Positions 1 through 4,867 of a DNA stretch of 8,617 nucleotides are shown piece by piece (position 1 is the first letter of the stretch; each line of letters starts with the position of its first letter). The notes below the pieces were generated by a model. The model had not been told where the DNA came from. It did no database searches and saw only the letters and a list, made by a program, of their open reading frames with translations. This stretch comes from Ruminococcaceae bacterium UBA4306 (GTDB lineage: Bacteria; Bacillota; Clostridia; Oscillospirales; Acutalibacteraceae): NCBI GenBank assembly GCA_002394725.1, contig DGUQ01000159.1:1-8617 (forward strand), in the 5' to 3' direction. Both the position numbers and the translations under genes were made by a program.

Positions 1-650
1 CCGACAAGCCGATGGATGTGTTCCGCGGCTGGACGGACTACGTCGACCGCCTCAAAGCCAACTGGGAACGGCTCGTGACCGATGACGATACCGTCGTCGT
101 CGCCGGGGATATCTCGTGGGCGATGAAGCTCGAGGAGTGTGACGCGGATTTCTCGTTCATCCACTCCCTGCCCGGTCAAAAGCTCTTCCTCAAGGGCAAC
201 CACGATTACTGGTGGCAGACCAAGAAGAAGCTCGACGATTACCTTGCCGACCGCGGCTTTGATTCGATCAGGATCCTGTTCAACAACGCCTTTATGATCG
301 AGGGAAGAACCGTCTGCGGCACACGCGGCTGGTATTATGACAAAGAGGGCGAGCACGATCTTAAGGTCATCAACCGCGAGATCGGACGGCTCAAAATGTC
401 GTATGCCGAAGCAAAGAAGCTCAGCGATACGCCGCCCATCGTCTTTCTCCATTATCCGCCGGTATACGGCGATGTGGAATGTGAGGAGATCATGCAGGCG
501 CTCTTGGAGCTCGGCGTCAAGGAATGCTACTACGGTCACCTGCACGGCGAGCGCACTCACCAAAACGCCGTGACCGGCAATTACAAGGGGATCAACTTCC
601 ATCTGATCGCCTGTGACTACACCAAGTTCGTCCCCGTTTTGGTACGATGA
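1..650 (+). CDS. Calcineurin-like metallophosphoesterase, 5' end cut by window
   Basis: This is the C-terminal 215 residues or so of a cytoplasmic metallophosphoesterase. The first complete codon is at 3, and coding continues upstream of the first ATG at 12 (residues DKP precede it), so that ATG is not the start. Visible metal-site motifs, in order, are GD followed by ISW (105-116), GNHD (195-206), HYPP (450-461) and GHLHG (534-548). These match the calcineurin-like fold, in which two metal ions bound by Asp, His and Asn hydrolyse phosphoesters. The missing N-terminus, probably about 20 residues, should carry the first DxH motif. Relatives in Clostridia are usually annotated only as phosphoesterases, and the substrate is not known to me. 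The frame ends with tandem stops, TGA then TAA (648-653). It lies 223 bp upstream of tig and may be transcribed separately, because a promoter-like sequence lies between them. Confidence 0.9.
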   Translation, partial: DKPMDVFRGWTDYVDRLKANWERLVTDDDTVVVAGDISWAMKLEECDADFSFIHSLPGQKLFLKGNHDYWWQTKKKLDDYLADRGFDSIRILFNNAFMIEGRTVCGTRGWYYDKEGEHDLKVINREIGRLKMSYAEAKKLSDTPPIVFLHYPPVYGDVECEEIMQALLELGVKECYYGHLHGERTHQNAVTGNYKGINFHLIACDYTKFVPVLVR

Positions 651-651
651 T

Positions 652-750
652 AAAGGCTCCCTTTGGTAAAGGTGAGTTGTTGTCCAAATCTTTGATTTGG
701 GGTACAACAACCATACACCGGAGAGCTGTCACCAAAGGTGACTGAGGGAT
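652..750 (+). repeat. P-family double-hairpin repeat, split by an R element
   Basis: The left part (654-672) holds a hairpin, CCTTT-GGT-AAAGG, whose outer arm GCTC (656-659) finds its partner GAGC only at 723-726, about 50 bases beyond the inner stem. The right part holds a second perfect hairpin, GTCACC-AAA-GGTGAC (728-742), followed by TGAGGGATTG. Removing 673 to about 720 restores a continuous stem-loop, so the repeat appears interrupted. From memory, palindromes of this form are abundant in Oscillospiraceae genomes; this was not checked here. Confidence 0.7.
673..720 (+). repeat. R1: single-hairpin R-family element inserted in P repeat
   Basis: It begins TGAG and forms a long hairpin. 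The outer stem GTTGTTGT (676-683) pairs with ACAACAAC (704-711), and the inner stem CCAAATC (684-690) pairs with GATTTGG (694-700) around a TTT loop. A 3-nt bulge, GGT (701-703), lies on the 3' side. The inner part is identical to hairpin 1 of R2 at 4589-4622. The linker CCATACA resembles CCATGCAA of R2 and R3. A second R hairpin is absent, so this copy is partial or a one-hairpin variant. Confidence 0.7.
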
Positions 751-795
751 TGCACGGATTGTACGAGCGTTCAGCGAGTAACCAACAATATAAAC

Positions 796-824
796 TTTAC
801 AAATTATACATAGTATTTTATTAC
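796..824 (+). promoter_or_regulatory. Candidate promoter for tig
   Basis: TTTACA (796-801) and TATTAC (819-824) are separated by 17 bp and lie in the AT-rich stretch just before tig. They match the -35 box at five of six positions and the -10 box at four of six. The stretch 781-845 is markedly richer in A and T than its surroundings, which fits a promoter. Other -10-like hexamers nearby (for example TATACA at 805-810) lack a good -35 partner. Confidence 0.4.
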
Positions 825-858
825 CATGTGTGATATATTAAAACGAAATGATTCATTC

Positions 859-865
859 AGGAGGA
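859..865 (+). promoter_or_regulatory. Shine-Dalgarno site setting the tig start
   Basis: AGGAGGA lies 8 bases before the ATG at 874. It rules out the in-frame ATG at 826, which has no such site and would add 16 residues unlike any trigger factor N-terminus. Confidence 0.9.
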
Positions 866-873
866 ATAGAATA

Positions 874-2151
874 ATGGCATTAAAATCATCCAATTTGACA
901 GCAGCCAACACCTATGAGGTAGAGGTAGAAGTAGACGGCAAAACCTTTATGGAGGCTGTTGCGAAGGTATTCAAAAAACAGGCAAAAAAGCTCGCTGTAC
1001 CCGGCTTCCGCAAGGGTAAAGCGCCCCGTGCCATCATCGAGAAGATGTACGGCGAGGATGTTTTCTATGACGACGCCATGCAGGATTGCTATCCCGAGGC
1101 GCTGGACGAGGCTTGCGAGGCGGCAGGCTTGAAGGTCATCACCGTCACCGGTCTTGAGGCGACCCATGTGTCCAAGGAAGGCTTCACCTTCAAGGCGACC
1201 GTTGTTGTTGAGCCCGAGATCGAGATCAAGGACTATGACGGCATCGAGGTCGAGAAGCTCTCCACCGAGGTCACCGATGAGATGATCGATGAGGAGATCG
1301 ACCGCGTTCGTGAGCGCAACAGCCGCATGATCACCGTTGAGGATCGTGCCGCTGAGAACGGCGACACCGTCGTCATCGACTTCGAGGGCTTCTGCGACGG
1401 CGAAGCGTTCGAGGGCGGCAAGGCGGAGGAATATAACCTCGAGCTCGGCTCCGGCAACTTCATCCCCGGCTTTGAGGAGCAGATCGTCGGCCACAACTCC
1501 GGCGACGAATTCGATATCGACGTCAAGTTCCCCGAGGAGTATCAGGCTGAGAACCTCAAGGGCAAGGACGCTGTCTTTAAGATCAAGCTCCATGAGATCA
1601 AGACCAAGGAGCTCCCCGAGGTTGACGATGATTTTGTCAAGGATGTATCCGAGAAGGATACCGTCGCCGAGTACCGCGACGAGCTCAAGGAGCAGATCGC
1701 TAAGCGCCTCGAGGGTGAATCCGAGCGCGATCTCGACGACAAGCTGACCAACGCGATCATCGAGAAGGTCGAGGGCGAGATCCCCGAGCAGATGTATGAC
1801 AGAGAAGCGCAGAACATGGTGCGCGAGATGGATATGCGTCTGCGTCAGCAGGGCATGGACTTCGACACCTACATGAAGTACACCGGCATGGACGCGAACG
1901 CCGTCCTCGAGATGTACAAGCCCGAGGCCCAGCGCAGAGTCAAGATGCGCTTAGCGCTTGAAAAGATCGCAGAGCTCGAGAAGATCGAGCCGACCGAGGA
2001 AGAGATCAACGCGGAGTATGACAAGATGGCGGAGGCTTATAACATGGAAGCCGACAAGGTCAAGGAGATCATCCCCGTTGACAGCGTCAAGGAGGACCTC
2101 GGCGTCCAGCTCGCGATGAAGCACATCAAGGACAACGCGGTCATCAAATAA
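874..2151 (+). CDS. tig: Trigger factor, ribosome-associated chaperone and prolyl isomerase
   Basis: The 425-residue product has the normal trigger factor length and three-part layout. The N-terminal ribosome-binding domain carries the signature GFRKGKAP (residues 44-51), the loop that docks on ribosomal protein L23 at the exit tunnel. An FKBP-type peptidyl-prolyl isomerase domain runs from about 161 to 246 (starting near ENGDTVVIDFEG). The C-terminal helical chaperone arms fill 247-425 and are rich in Glu and Lys. The protein shields nascent chains in the cytoplasm and hands them to folding pathways. The start at 874 follows a strong ribosome binding site. The gene heads the tig-clpP-clpX cluster, with 137 bp before clpP. 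Heptamer repeats begin immediately after its TAA stop. No frameshift or missing domain is seen. Confidence 0.97.
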   Translation: MALKSSNLTAANTYEVEVEVDGKTFMEAVAKVFKKQAKKLAVPGFRKGKAPRAIIEKMYGEDVFYDDAMQDCYPEALDEACEAAGLKVITVTGLEATHVSKEGFTFKATVVVEPEIEIKDYDGIEVEKLSTEVTDEMIDEEIDRVRERNSRMITVEDRAAENGDTVVIDFEGFCDGEAFEGGKAEEYNLELGSGNFIPGFEEQIVGHNSGDEFDIDVKFPEEYQAENLKGKDAVFKIKLHEIKTKELPEVDDDFVKDVSEKDTVAEYRDELKEQIAKRLEGESERDLDDKLTNAIIEKVEGEIPEQMYDREAQNMVREMDMRLRQQGMDFDTYMKYTGMDANAVLEMYKPEAQRRVKMRLALEKIAELEKIEPTEEEINAEYDKMAEAYNMEADKVKEIIPVDSVKEDLGVQLAMKHIKDNAVIK

Positions 2152-2186
2152 GGTGAATGGTGAACGGTGAATGGTGAACGGTGGAT
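2152..2186 (+). repeat. Five-unit heptamer tandem array
   Basis: Five 7-bp units, GGTGAAT, GGTGAAC, GGTGAAT, GGTGAAC and GGTGGAT, start at the base after the tig stop codon. The T/C alternation at the last position means the true period is 14 bp with 7-bp halves. Such arrays can vary in copy number by slippage. Confidence 0.9.
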
Positions 2187-2187
2187 G

Positions 2188-2202
2188 GCGGGCGCTGCCC
2201 GC
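2188..2202 (+). other. Small GC-rich hairpin after tig
   Basis: GCGGGC (2188-2193) pairs perfectly with GCCCGC (2197-2202) around a GCT loop. No T-run follows, so it is not a standard intrinsic terminator. It could slow transcription or protect the 3' end of the tig message. Confidence 0.5.
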
Positions 2203-2288
2203 ACCCGATTCTATGTATGTCGCCTTCATCGTATGAATAATACGGATAACACAGATAATAATATTATACTGCGAAAGGAAGATCAGTT

Positions 2289-2870
2289 ATGGCATTAGTA
2301 CCTTATGTAGTAGAACAAACCAACCGCGGAGAGCGTTCCTATGACATCTTCTCCCGTTTGTTGAATGATAGAATCATCATGCTCAATGAGGAGGTCAACT
2401 CGGCGACCGCCAGCTTGGTCGTCGCCCAGCTGCTTTACCTCGAAGGACAGGATCCCAACAAGGATATCTCCCTGTATATCAACTCCCCCGGCGGTTCTGT
2501 CACCGACGGCATGGCGATCTATGACACCATGCAGTATATCAAGTGCGACGTTTCCACTATCTGCATGGGCATGGCGGCTTCCATGGGCGCGTTCCTGCTC
2601 GCTGCCGGTACCAAGGGCAAGCGTTACGCGCTGCCCAACGCCGATATCATGATCCACCAGCCCTCGGGCGGCGCTCAGGGTCAGGCGACCGATATCGAGA
2701 TCCATACCCAGCACATCCTGCATACCAAGCAGAAGCTCAACGAGATCCTTGCTAAGAACACCGGTCAGCCGCTTGAGACCATCAAGCAGGATACCGAGCG
2801 CGACAACTTCATGACCGCGCAGCAGGCGCTGGAATACGGCCTGATCGACAAGGTAATTGAACACCGCTGA
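2289..2870 (+). CDS. clpP: ATP-dependent Clp protease proteolytic subunit ClpP
   Basis: The 193-residue serine peptidase forms the two-ring, 14-subunit chamber that degrades polypeptides delivered by ClpX or related ATPases. The catalytic triad is visible as Ser98 in GMAASMG, His123 in MIHQPSGG and Asp172 in QDTERDNF. The oxyanion-loop motif [12 protein letters not shown] lies around residues 66-77, and the hinge helix [13 protein letters not shown] around 122-145. The N-terminus is short, so little or no propeptide is expected. An AAAGGAAG ribosome binding site (2274-2281) lies 7 bases before the ATG. The gene lies between tig and clpX, the usual Clostridia order; B. subtilis instead keeps clpP elsewhere. 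No convincing promoter is seen in the 137-bp upstream gap, so co-transcription with tig is likely. No CtsR-type heptad pair is seen upstream. Confidence 0.98.
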   Translation: MALVPYVVEQTNRGERSYDIFSRLLNDRIIMLNEEVNSATASLVVAQLLYLEGQDPNKDISLYINSPGGSVTDGMAIYDTMQYIKCDVSTICMGMAASMGAFLLAAGTKGKRYALPNADIMIHQPSGGAQGQATDIEIHTQHILHTKQKLNEILAKNTGQPLETIKQDTERDNFMTAQQALEYGLIDKVIEHR

Positions 2871-2882
2871 TTGATATCATTT

Positions 2883-2936
2883 GTAGGGGAGGGGCTTGCT
2901 CCTCCCGAATAGAATCGTATGCGGGTATCCGATAAA
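2883..2936 (+). repeat. T-family TAGGGG palindrome repeat, intact copy
   Basis: TGTAGGGGAGGGGCTT followed by GCTCCTCCCG (2883-2907) contains a stem in which GGGAGG pairs with CCTCCC. The tail ends in CCGATAAA (2929-2936). Two other copies in the window (4302-4346 and the split copy at 4570-4708) share the TAGGG start and the CCGATAAA tail. This uninterrupted copy serves as the empty-site reference for the insertion of R2. Confidence 0.75.
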
Positions 2937-2961
2937 GACGATTCATGACAGGATATCAAGT

Positions 2962-2968
2962 AAGGAGA
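2962..2968 (+). promoter_or_regulatory. Shine-Dalgarno site setting the clpX start
   Basis: AAGGAGA lies 5 bases before the ATG at 2974. The open frame extends upstream through repeat DNA, but translation from there would add a repeat-encoded leader to a protein that otherwise begins just before its zinc-binding domain. Confidence 0.9.
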
Positions 2969-2973
2969 TTCGT

Positions 2974-4269
2974 ATGGCAGGAAAAAGAAAAGACGACAAC
3001 GTATATTGCTCCTTCTGCGGCAAGCCGCAGGAGATGGTAGGGCGTCTGATCGCCGGCAACGGCGTGTATATCTGTGATCGCTGCATCGATCTGTGTATGT
3101 CGATCTTGGAGGACGGCGAGCCCGAGCCGGTCGAGATGCCGAAGGAGACCGCCGTTTCCAAGGATAAGCTCTTAAAGCCGGCAGAGATCAAAAGGATCCT
3201 CGATGAGTACGTCATCGGTCAGGATATCGCCAAAAAGACGCTCTCCGTAGCGGTGTACAACCACTACAAGCGTGTGTTCAACCACGACGATAACGTGGAG
3301 TTCTCCAAGTCCAATGTGCTGATGCTCGGTCCGACCGGCGTGGGCAAGACCCTGCTCGCGCAGACGCTCGCCAAGGCGCTCGACGTGCCCTTTGCGATCG
3401 CGGACGCCACCACGCTCACCGAGGCAGGCTACGTCGGCGAGGATGTGGAGAACATCCTCTTAAAGCTGATCCAGGCGGCTGATTTTGATATTGAAAAGGC
3501 ACAGCGCGGCATCATCTATATCGACGAGATCGACAAGATCGCGCGCAAGTCCGAGAATCCCTCCATCACCCGTGACGTCAGCGGCGAGGGCGTTCAGCAG
3601 GCGCTCTTGAAGATCGTCGAGGGCACCGTAGCCAATGTCCCTCCGCAGGGCGGCAGAAAACACCCCCAGCAGGAGTTTTTGCAGATCGACACCAAGAACA
3701 TCCTCTTTATCTGCGCCGGCGCGTTCGACGGTCTCGAAAAGGTTGTCAAAAAGCGTATGGGCTCCTCTGTGCTCGGCTTTGAGGCGGACGTCGTCGATAC
3801 TAACGAAGAACTCGAGAACGAGTGGATGAAGCACGTGACGGGTCACGACCTGATCAAGTTCGGTATCATCCCCGAGCTGATCGGCAGACTGCCCGTTATC
3901 GCGGCGCTGTCCGATCTGAGCGAGGACGATATGGTGCGTGTGCTGACCGAGCCGAAGAACTCCGTCATCGCCCAGTATAAGCACCTCTTCAAGCTCGATA
4001 ACGTGGAGCTCCTCTTTGAGAAAGAAGCGCTCTACGCGATCGCGAAGAAGGCGAAGGATCAGAACACCGGCGCGCGCGGACTGCGCGGCATTATCGAAGG
4101 ATTGCTGATGGATCTGATGTTTGAAACGCCCTCCGATACCACGATCGAGAAGATCATCATCACACGCGACGTGGTCGAGAACGGCGCCGAGGCGCAGATC
4201 ATCCGCAACGATTCCGCTTTTCCGCTCAAGCACGAATTTGATGAAGAGGAACAGGACTCCGCTTCCTGA
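2974..4269 (+). CDS. clpX: ATP-dependent Clp protease ATP-binding subunit ClpX
   Basis: This 431-residue AAA+ unfoldase forms a hexamer that recognises substrates, unfolds them and threads them into ClpP. The N-terminal C4 zinc-binding domain has Cys12, Cys15, Cys34 and Cys37. Walker A is GPTGVGKT (119-126), the pore-1 loop GYVG (152-155), Walker B IIYIDE (180-185), the RKH loop 228-230, the arginine finger Arg305 in ELIGRLP, and sensor 2 Arg368 in GARGLR. The ClpP-docking loop reads LGF (267-269) where E. coli has IGF, a conservative change. All key residues are present. The C-terminus is acidic (DEEEQ). The gene starts 103 bp after clpP and is probably in the same transcript. A 598-bp repeat-filled gap follows it. 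Confidence 0.98.
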   Translation: MAGKRKDDNVYCSFCGKPQEMVGRLIAGNGVYICDRCIDLCMSILEDGEPEPVEMPKETAVSKDKLLKPAEIKRILDEYVIGQDIAKKTLSVAVYNHYKRVFNHDDNVEFSKSNVLMLGPTGVGKTLLAQTLAKALDVPFAIADATTLTEAGYVGEDVENILLKLIQAADFDIEKAQRGIIYIDEIDKIARKSENPSITRDVSGEGVQQALLKIVEGTVANVPPQGGRKHPQQEFLQIDTKNILFICAGAFDGLEKVVKKRMGSSVLGFEADVVDTNEELENEWMKHVTGHDLIKFGIIPELIGRLPVIAALSDLSEDDMVRVLTEPKNSVIAQYKHLFKLDNVELLFEKEALYAIAKKAKDQNTGARGLRGIIEGLLMDLMFETPSDTTIEKIIITRDVVENGAEAQIIRNDSAFPLKHEFDEEEQDSAS

Positions 4270-4281
4270 TTCATACCTCAT

Positions 4282-4346
4282 CGCAAAGCAAATCAATGTT
4301 TCGTAGGGGACGGCGCTTGTCGACGTACCGAAACCTTTCCGATAAA
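4282..4346 (+). repeat. T-family repeat copy after clpX
   Basis: It shares CGTAGGGGA (4302-4310) and the CCGATAAA tail (4339-4346) with the copy at 2883-2936. The palindromic centre is degraded: the two arms around CTTG (4316-4319) match only partly. The leader AAGCAAATCAAT (4286-4297) is repeated 76-77 bp downstream. Confidence 0.6.
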
Positions 4347-4356
4347 CGCATTTAAC

Positions 4357-4386
4357 CGCGAAGCAAATCAATTCTTCCGTAGGGAT
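4357..4386 (+). repeat. Second T-family start, direct repeat of 4282-4310
   Basis: The sequence CGCGAAGCAAATCAAT followed by CGTAGGGA repeats the start of the preceding copy with a few changes and a one-base length difference. The rest of the T repeat is missing, apparently replaced by a reversed P-family copy. Only the 5' portion is recognisable. Confidence 0.65.
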
Positions 4387-4404
4387 GTTCCTCAGCCGGA
4401 GACG

Positions 4405-4446
4405 GTACCCCTCTGTCGCTATGCGACACCTCCCCTTAGGGGAGAT
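4405..4446 (-). repeat. P-family double-hairpin repeat, minus orientation
   Basis: Two perfect hairpins lie one base apart: TGTCGC-TAT-GCGACA (4414-4428) and CTCCCC-TTA-GGGGAG (4430-4444). Read on the minus strand this is CTCCCC...GGGGAG, then a GTCGC hairpin, then GAGGGG. That is the same order as the copies at 652-750 and 7981-8040. Confidence 0.7.
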
Positions 4447-4453
4447 CACATTG

Positions 4454-4498
4454 GTCATCCGAGAATGACAGGCGGTTCCGCGATCGGGAACGCCGGAT
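4454..4498. repeat. Cluster of imperfect palindromes
   Basis: GTCAT (4454-4458) pairs with ATGAC (4465-4469). GGCG plus TTCC (4471-4479, one bulged G) pairs with GGAACGCC. ATCCG (4457-4461) can pair with CGGAT (4494-4498) as an alternative enclosing stem. It resembles another decayed palindromic repeat, but there is no second copy in the window to define it. Confidence 0.4.
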
Positions 4499-4518
4499 AG
4501 GAAACAAACGCTTCTGCC

Positions 4519-4552
4519 ATGTGGGTCGTCATAAATGCCGACCCCTACAAAT
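4519..4552 (-). repeat. T-family repeat copy, minus orientation
   Basis: On the minus strand it reads ATTTGTAGGGGTCGG and ends in GACGACCCAC. The stem GGGTCG (4523-4528) pairs with CGACCC (4539-4544). It lies head-to-head with the split T copy that starts at 4570. Confidence 0.6.
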
Positions 4553-4569
4553 CTACTGCAACGTCTATC

Positions 4570-4708
4570 GTAGGGAAGGGGCTTTGAGGAGTTGTCCAAA
4601 TCTTTGATTTGGTATACAACTCCCATGCAACAGCGCTCCAAGAGCTGACATCTTTGTCAGCGATTGGCTAAGCGCCACTGTGCTCCTCCCGTTACCCAAA
4701 CCGATAAA
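4570..4708 (+). repeat. T-family repeat split by an R element
   Basis: The left half GTAGGGAAGGGGCTT (4570-4584) and the right half TGCTCCTCCCG (4681-4691) join to match the intact copy at 2883-2907. The CCGATAAA tail follows at 4701-4708. The 96 to 97 bases between the halves are element R2. Boundaries are ambiguous by one T. Confidence 0.8.
4585..4680 (+). repeat. R2: complete twin-hairpin R-family element
   Basis: The element starts TGAG and ends CACTG. In hairpin 1 the outer stem GAGTTGT (4589-4595) pairs with ACAACTC (4616-4622), the inner stem is CCAAATC/GATTTGG with a TTT loop, and the 3' side carries the bulge TAT. The linker is CCATGCAA (4623-4630). In hairpin 2, GCGCT (4633-4637) pairs with AGCGC (4671-4675), then CCAA/TTGG, a GA/GA internal loop (4642-4643 and 4662-4663), the stem GCTGACA/TGTCAGC, and the 3' bulge CTA (4668-4670). 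It carries no coding sequence. The same architecture with different stem bases is found at 7264-7374. Confidence 0.8.
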
Positions 4709-4736
4709 AGGCTGTATGTAAAACGCATACAGCCTT
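4708..4736. terminator. Strong stem-loop, possible terminator
   Basis: An 11-bp perfect stem, AAGGCTGTATG (4708-4718) with CATACAGCCTT (4726-4736), encloses a 7-base loop. Downstream on the + strand there is only ATGCTGATT, a weak T-run. On the minus strand the stem is followed by TTTTATC, a better run, but no minus-strand gene needs it. It may end read-through from clpX or simply be another palindromic repeat. Confidence 0.4.
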
Positions 4737-4751
4737 ATGCTGATTATAGAA

Positions 4752-4775
4752 TACTGTGAAAACCGAAACACAGTA
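4752..4775. promoter_or_regulatory. Operator-like dyad upstream of lon
   Basis: TACTGTG (4752-4758) and CACAGTA (4769-4775) form a perfect 7-bp inverted repeat with a 10-base AAAACCGAAA spacer. It ends 10 bases before a TATTAT hexamer (4786-4791) that could be the lon -10 box, so it would overlap the -35 position. It matches neither CIRCE nor the CtsR heptad pair. Confidence 0.4.
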
Positions 4776-4808
4776 CCGATCCGACTATTATCTACCTAAA
4801 GAAATAAG

Positions 4809-4863
4809 GACGCGTGTCTTTGTGAGCTGAATGAAGCAGGAAACAGACGCACGCGTCGAGGAG
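4809..4863 (+). promoter_or_regulatory. lon leader hairpin abutting the Shine-Dalgarno site
   Basis: GACGCGTG (4809-4816) pairs with CACGCGTC (4850-4857). Past a 2-base bulge on the right strand, TCT (4817-4819) can pair with AGA (4845-4847). The right arm stops one base before the ribosome binding site AGGAG (4859-4863), which is 4 bases from the lon ATG. The stem could affect ribosome access. Each arm also contains the palindrome ACGCGT, so a pair of protein-binding sites is an alternative reading. Confidence 0.45.
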
Positions 4864-4867
4864 TATT

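Larger units (their letters stand above)
4270..4867. other. Gene-free repeat island between clpX and lon
   Basis: This 598-bp stretch has no credible coding frame on either strand. Reading left to right it contains two T-family starts in direct repeat (4282-4386), a reversed P-family copy (4414-4444), further imperfect hairpins (4454-4498), a T copy on the minus strand (4519-4552), a T copy split by an R element (4570-4708), a strong stem-loop (4708-4736), a dyad (4752-4775) and the lon leader hairpin (4809-4857). Almost every part is a palindrome or repeat. Confidence 0.8.

Noticed and set aside
169..182. GGTCAAA resembling a CtsR half-site
   Set aside because: Only one heptad is present and it lies inside the phosphoesterase coding sequence. 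CtsR operators need a direct repeat near a promoter.
826..873. Upstream in-frame start for tig
   Set aside because: There is no ribosome binding site before 826, and a strong one directly precedes the ATG at 874, which gives the standard N-terminus.
886..1593. A 235-codon minus-strand frame inside tig
   Set aside because: It is a Leu/Asp/Val-rich mirror of the Glu/Lys/Asp codons of trigger factor, with no family resemblance.
2896..2973. N-terminal extension of ClpX
   Set aside because: These 26 codons lie in a T-family repeat and the intergenic leader. The ATG at 2974 has a good ribosome binding site and gives the normal ClpX start.
3460..4641. A 393-codon minus-strand frame across clpX and into the repeat island
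   Set aside because: Most of it mirrors clpX codons and its start lies in palindromic repeats. There is no recognisable domain and no sign of independent coding.
4270..4867. Possible remnant of lonB
   Set aside because: No Walker, sensor or protease motif can be read in any frame. The stretch is explained by repeats, so no pseudogene is called.
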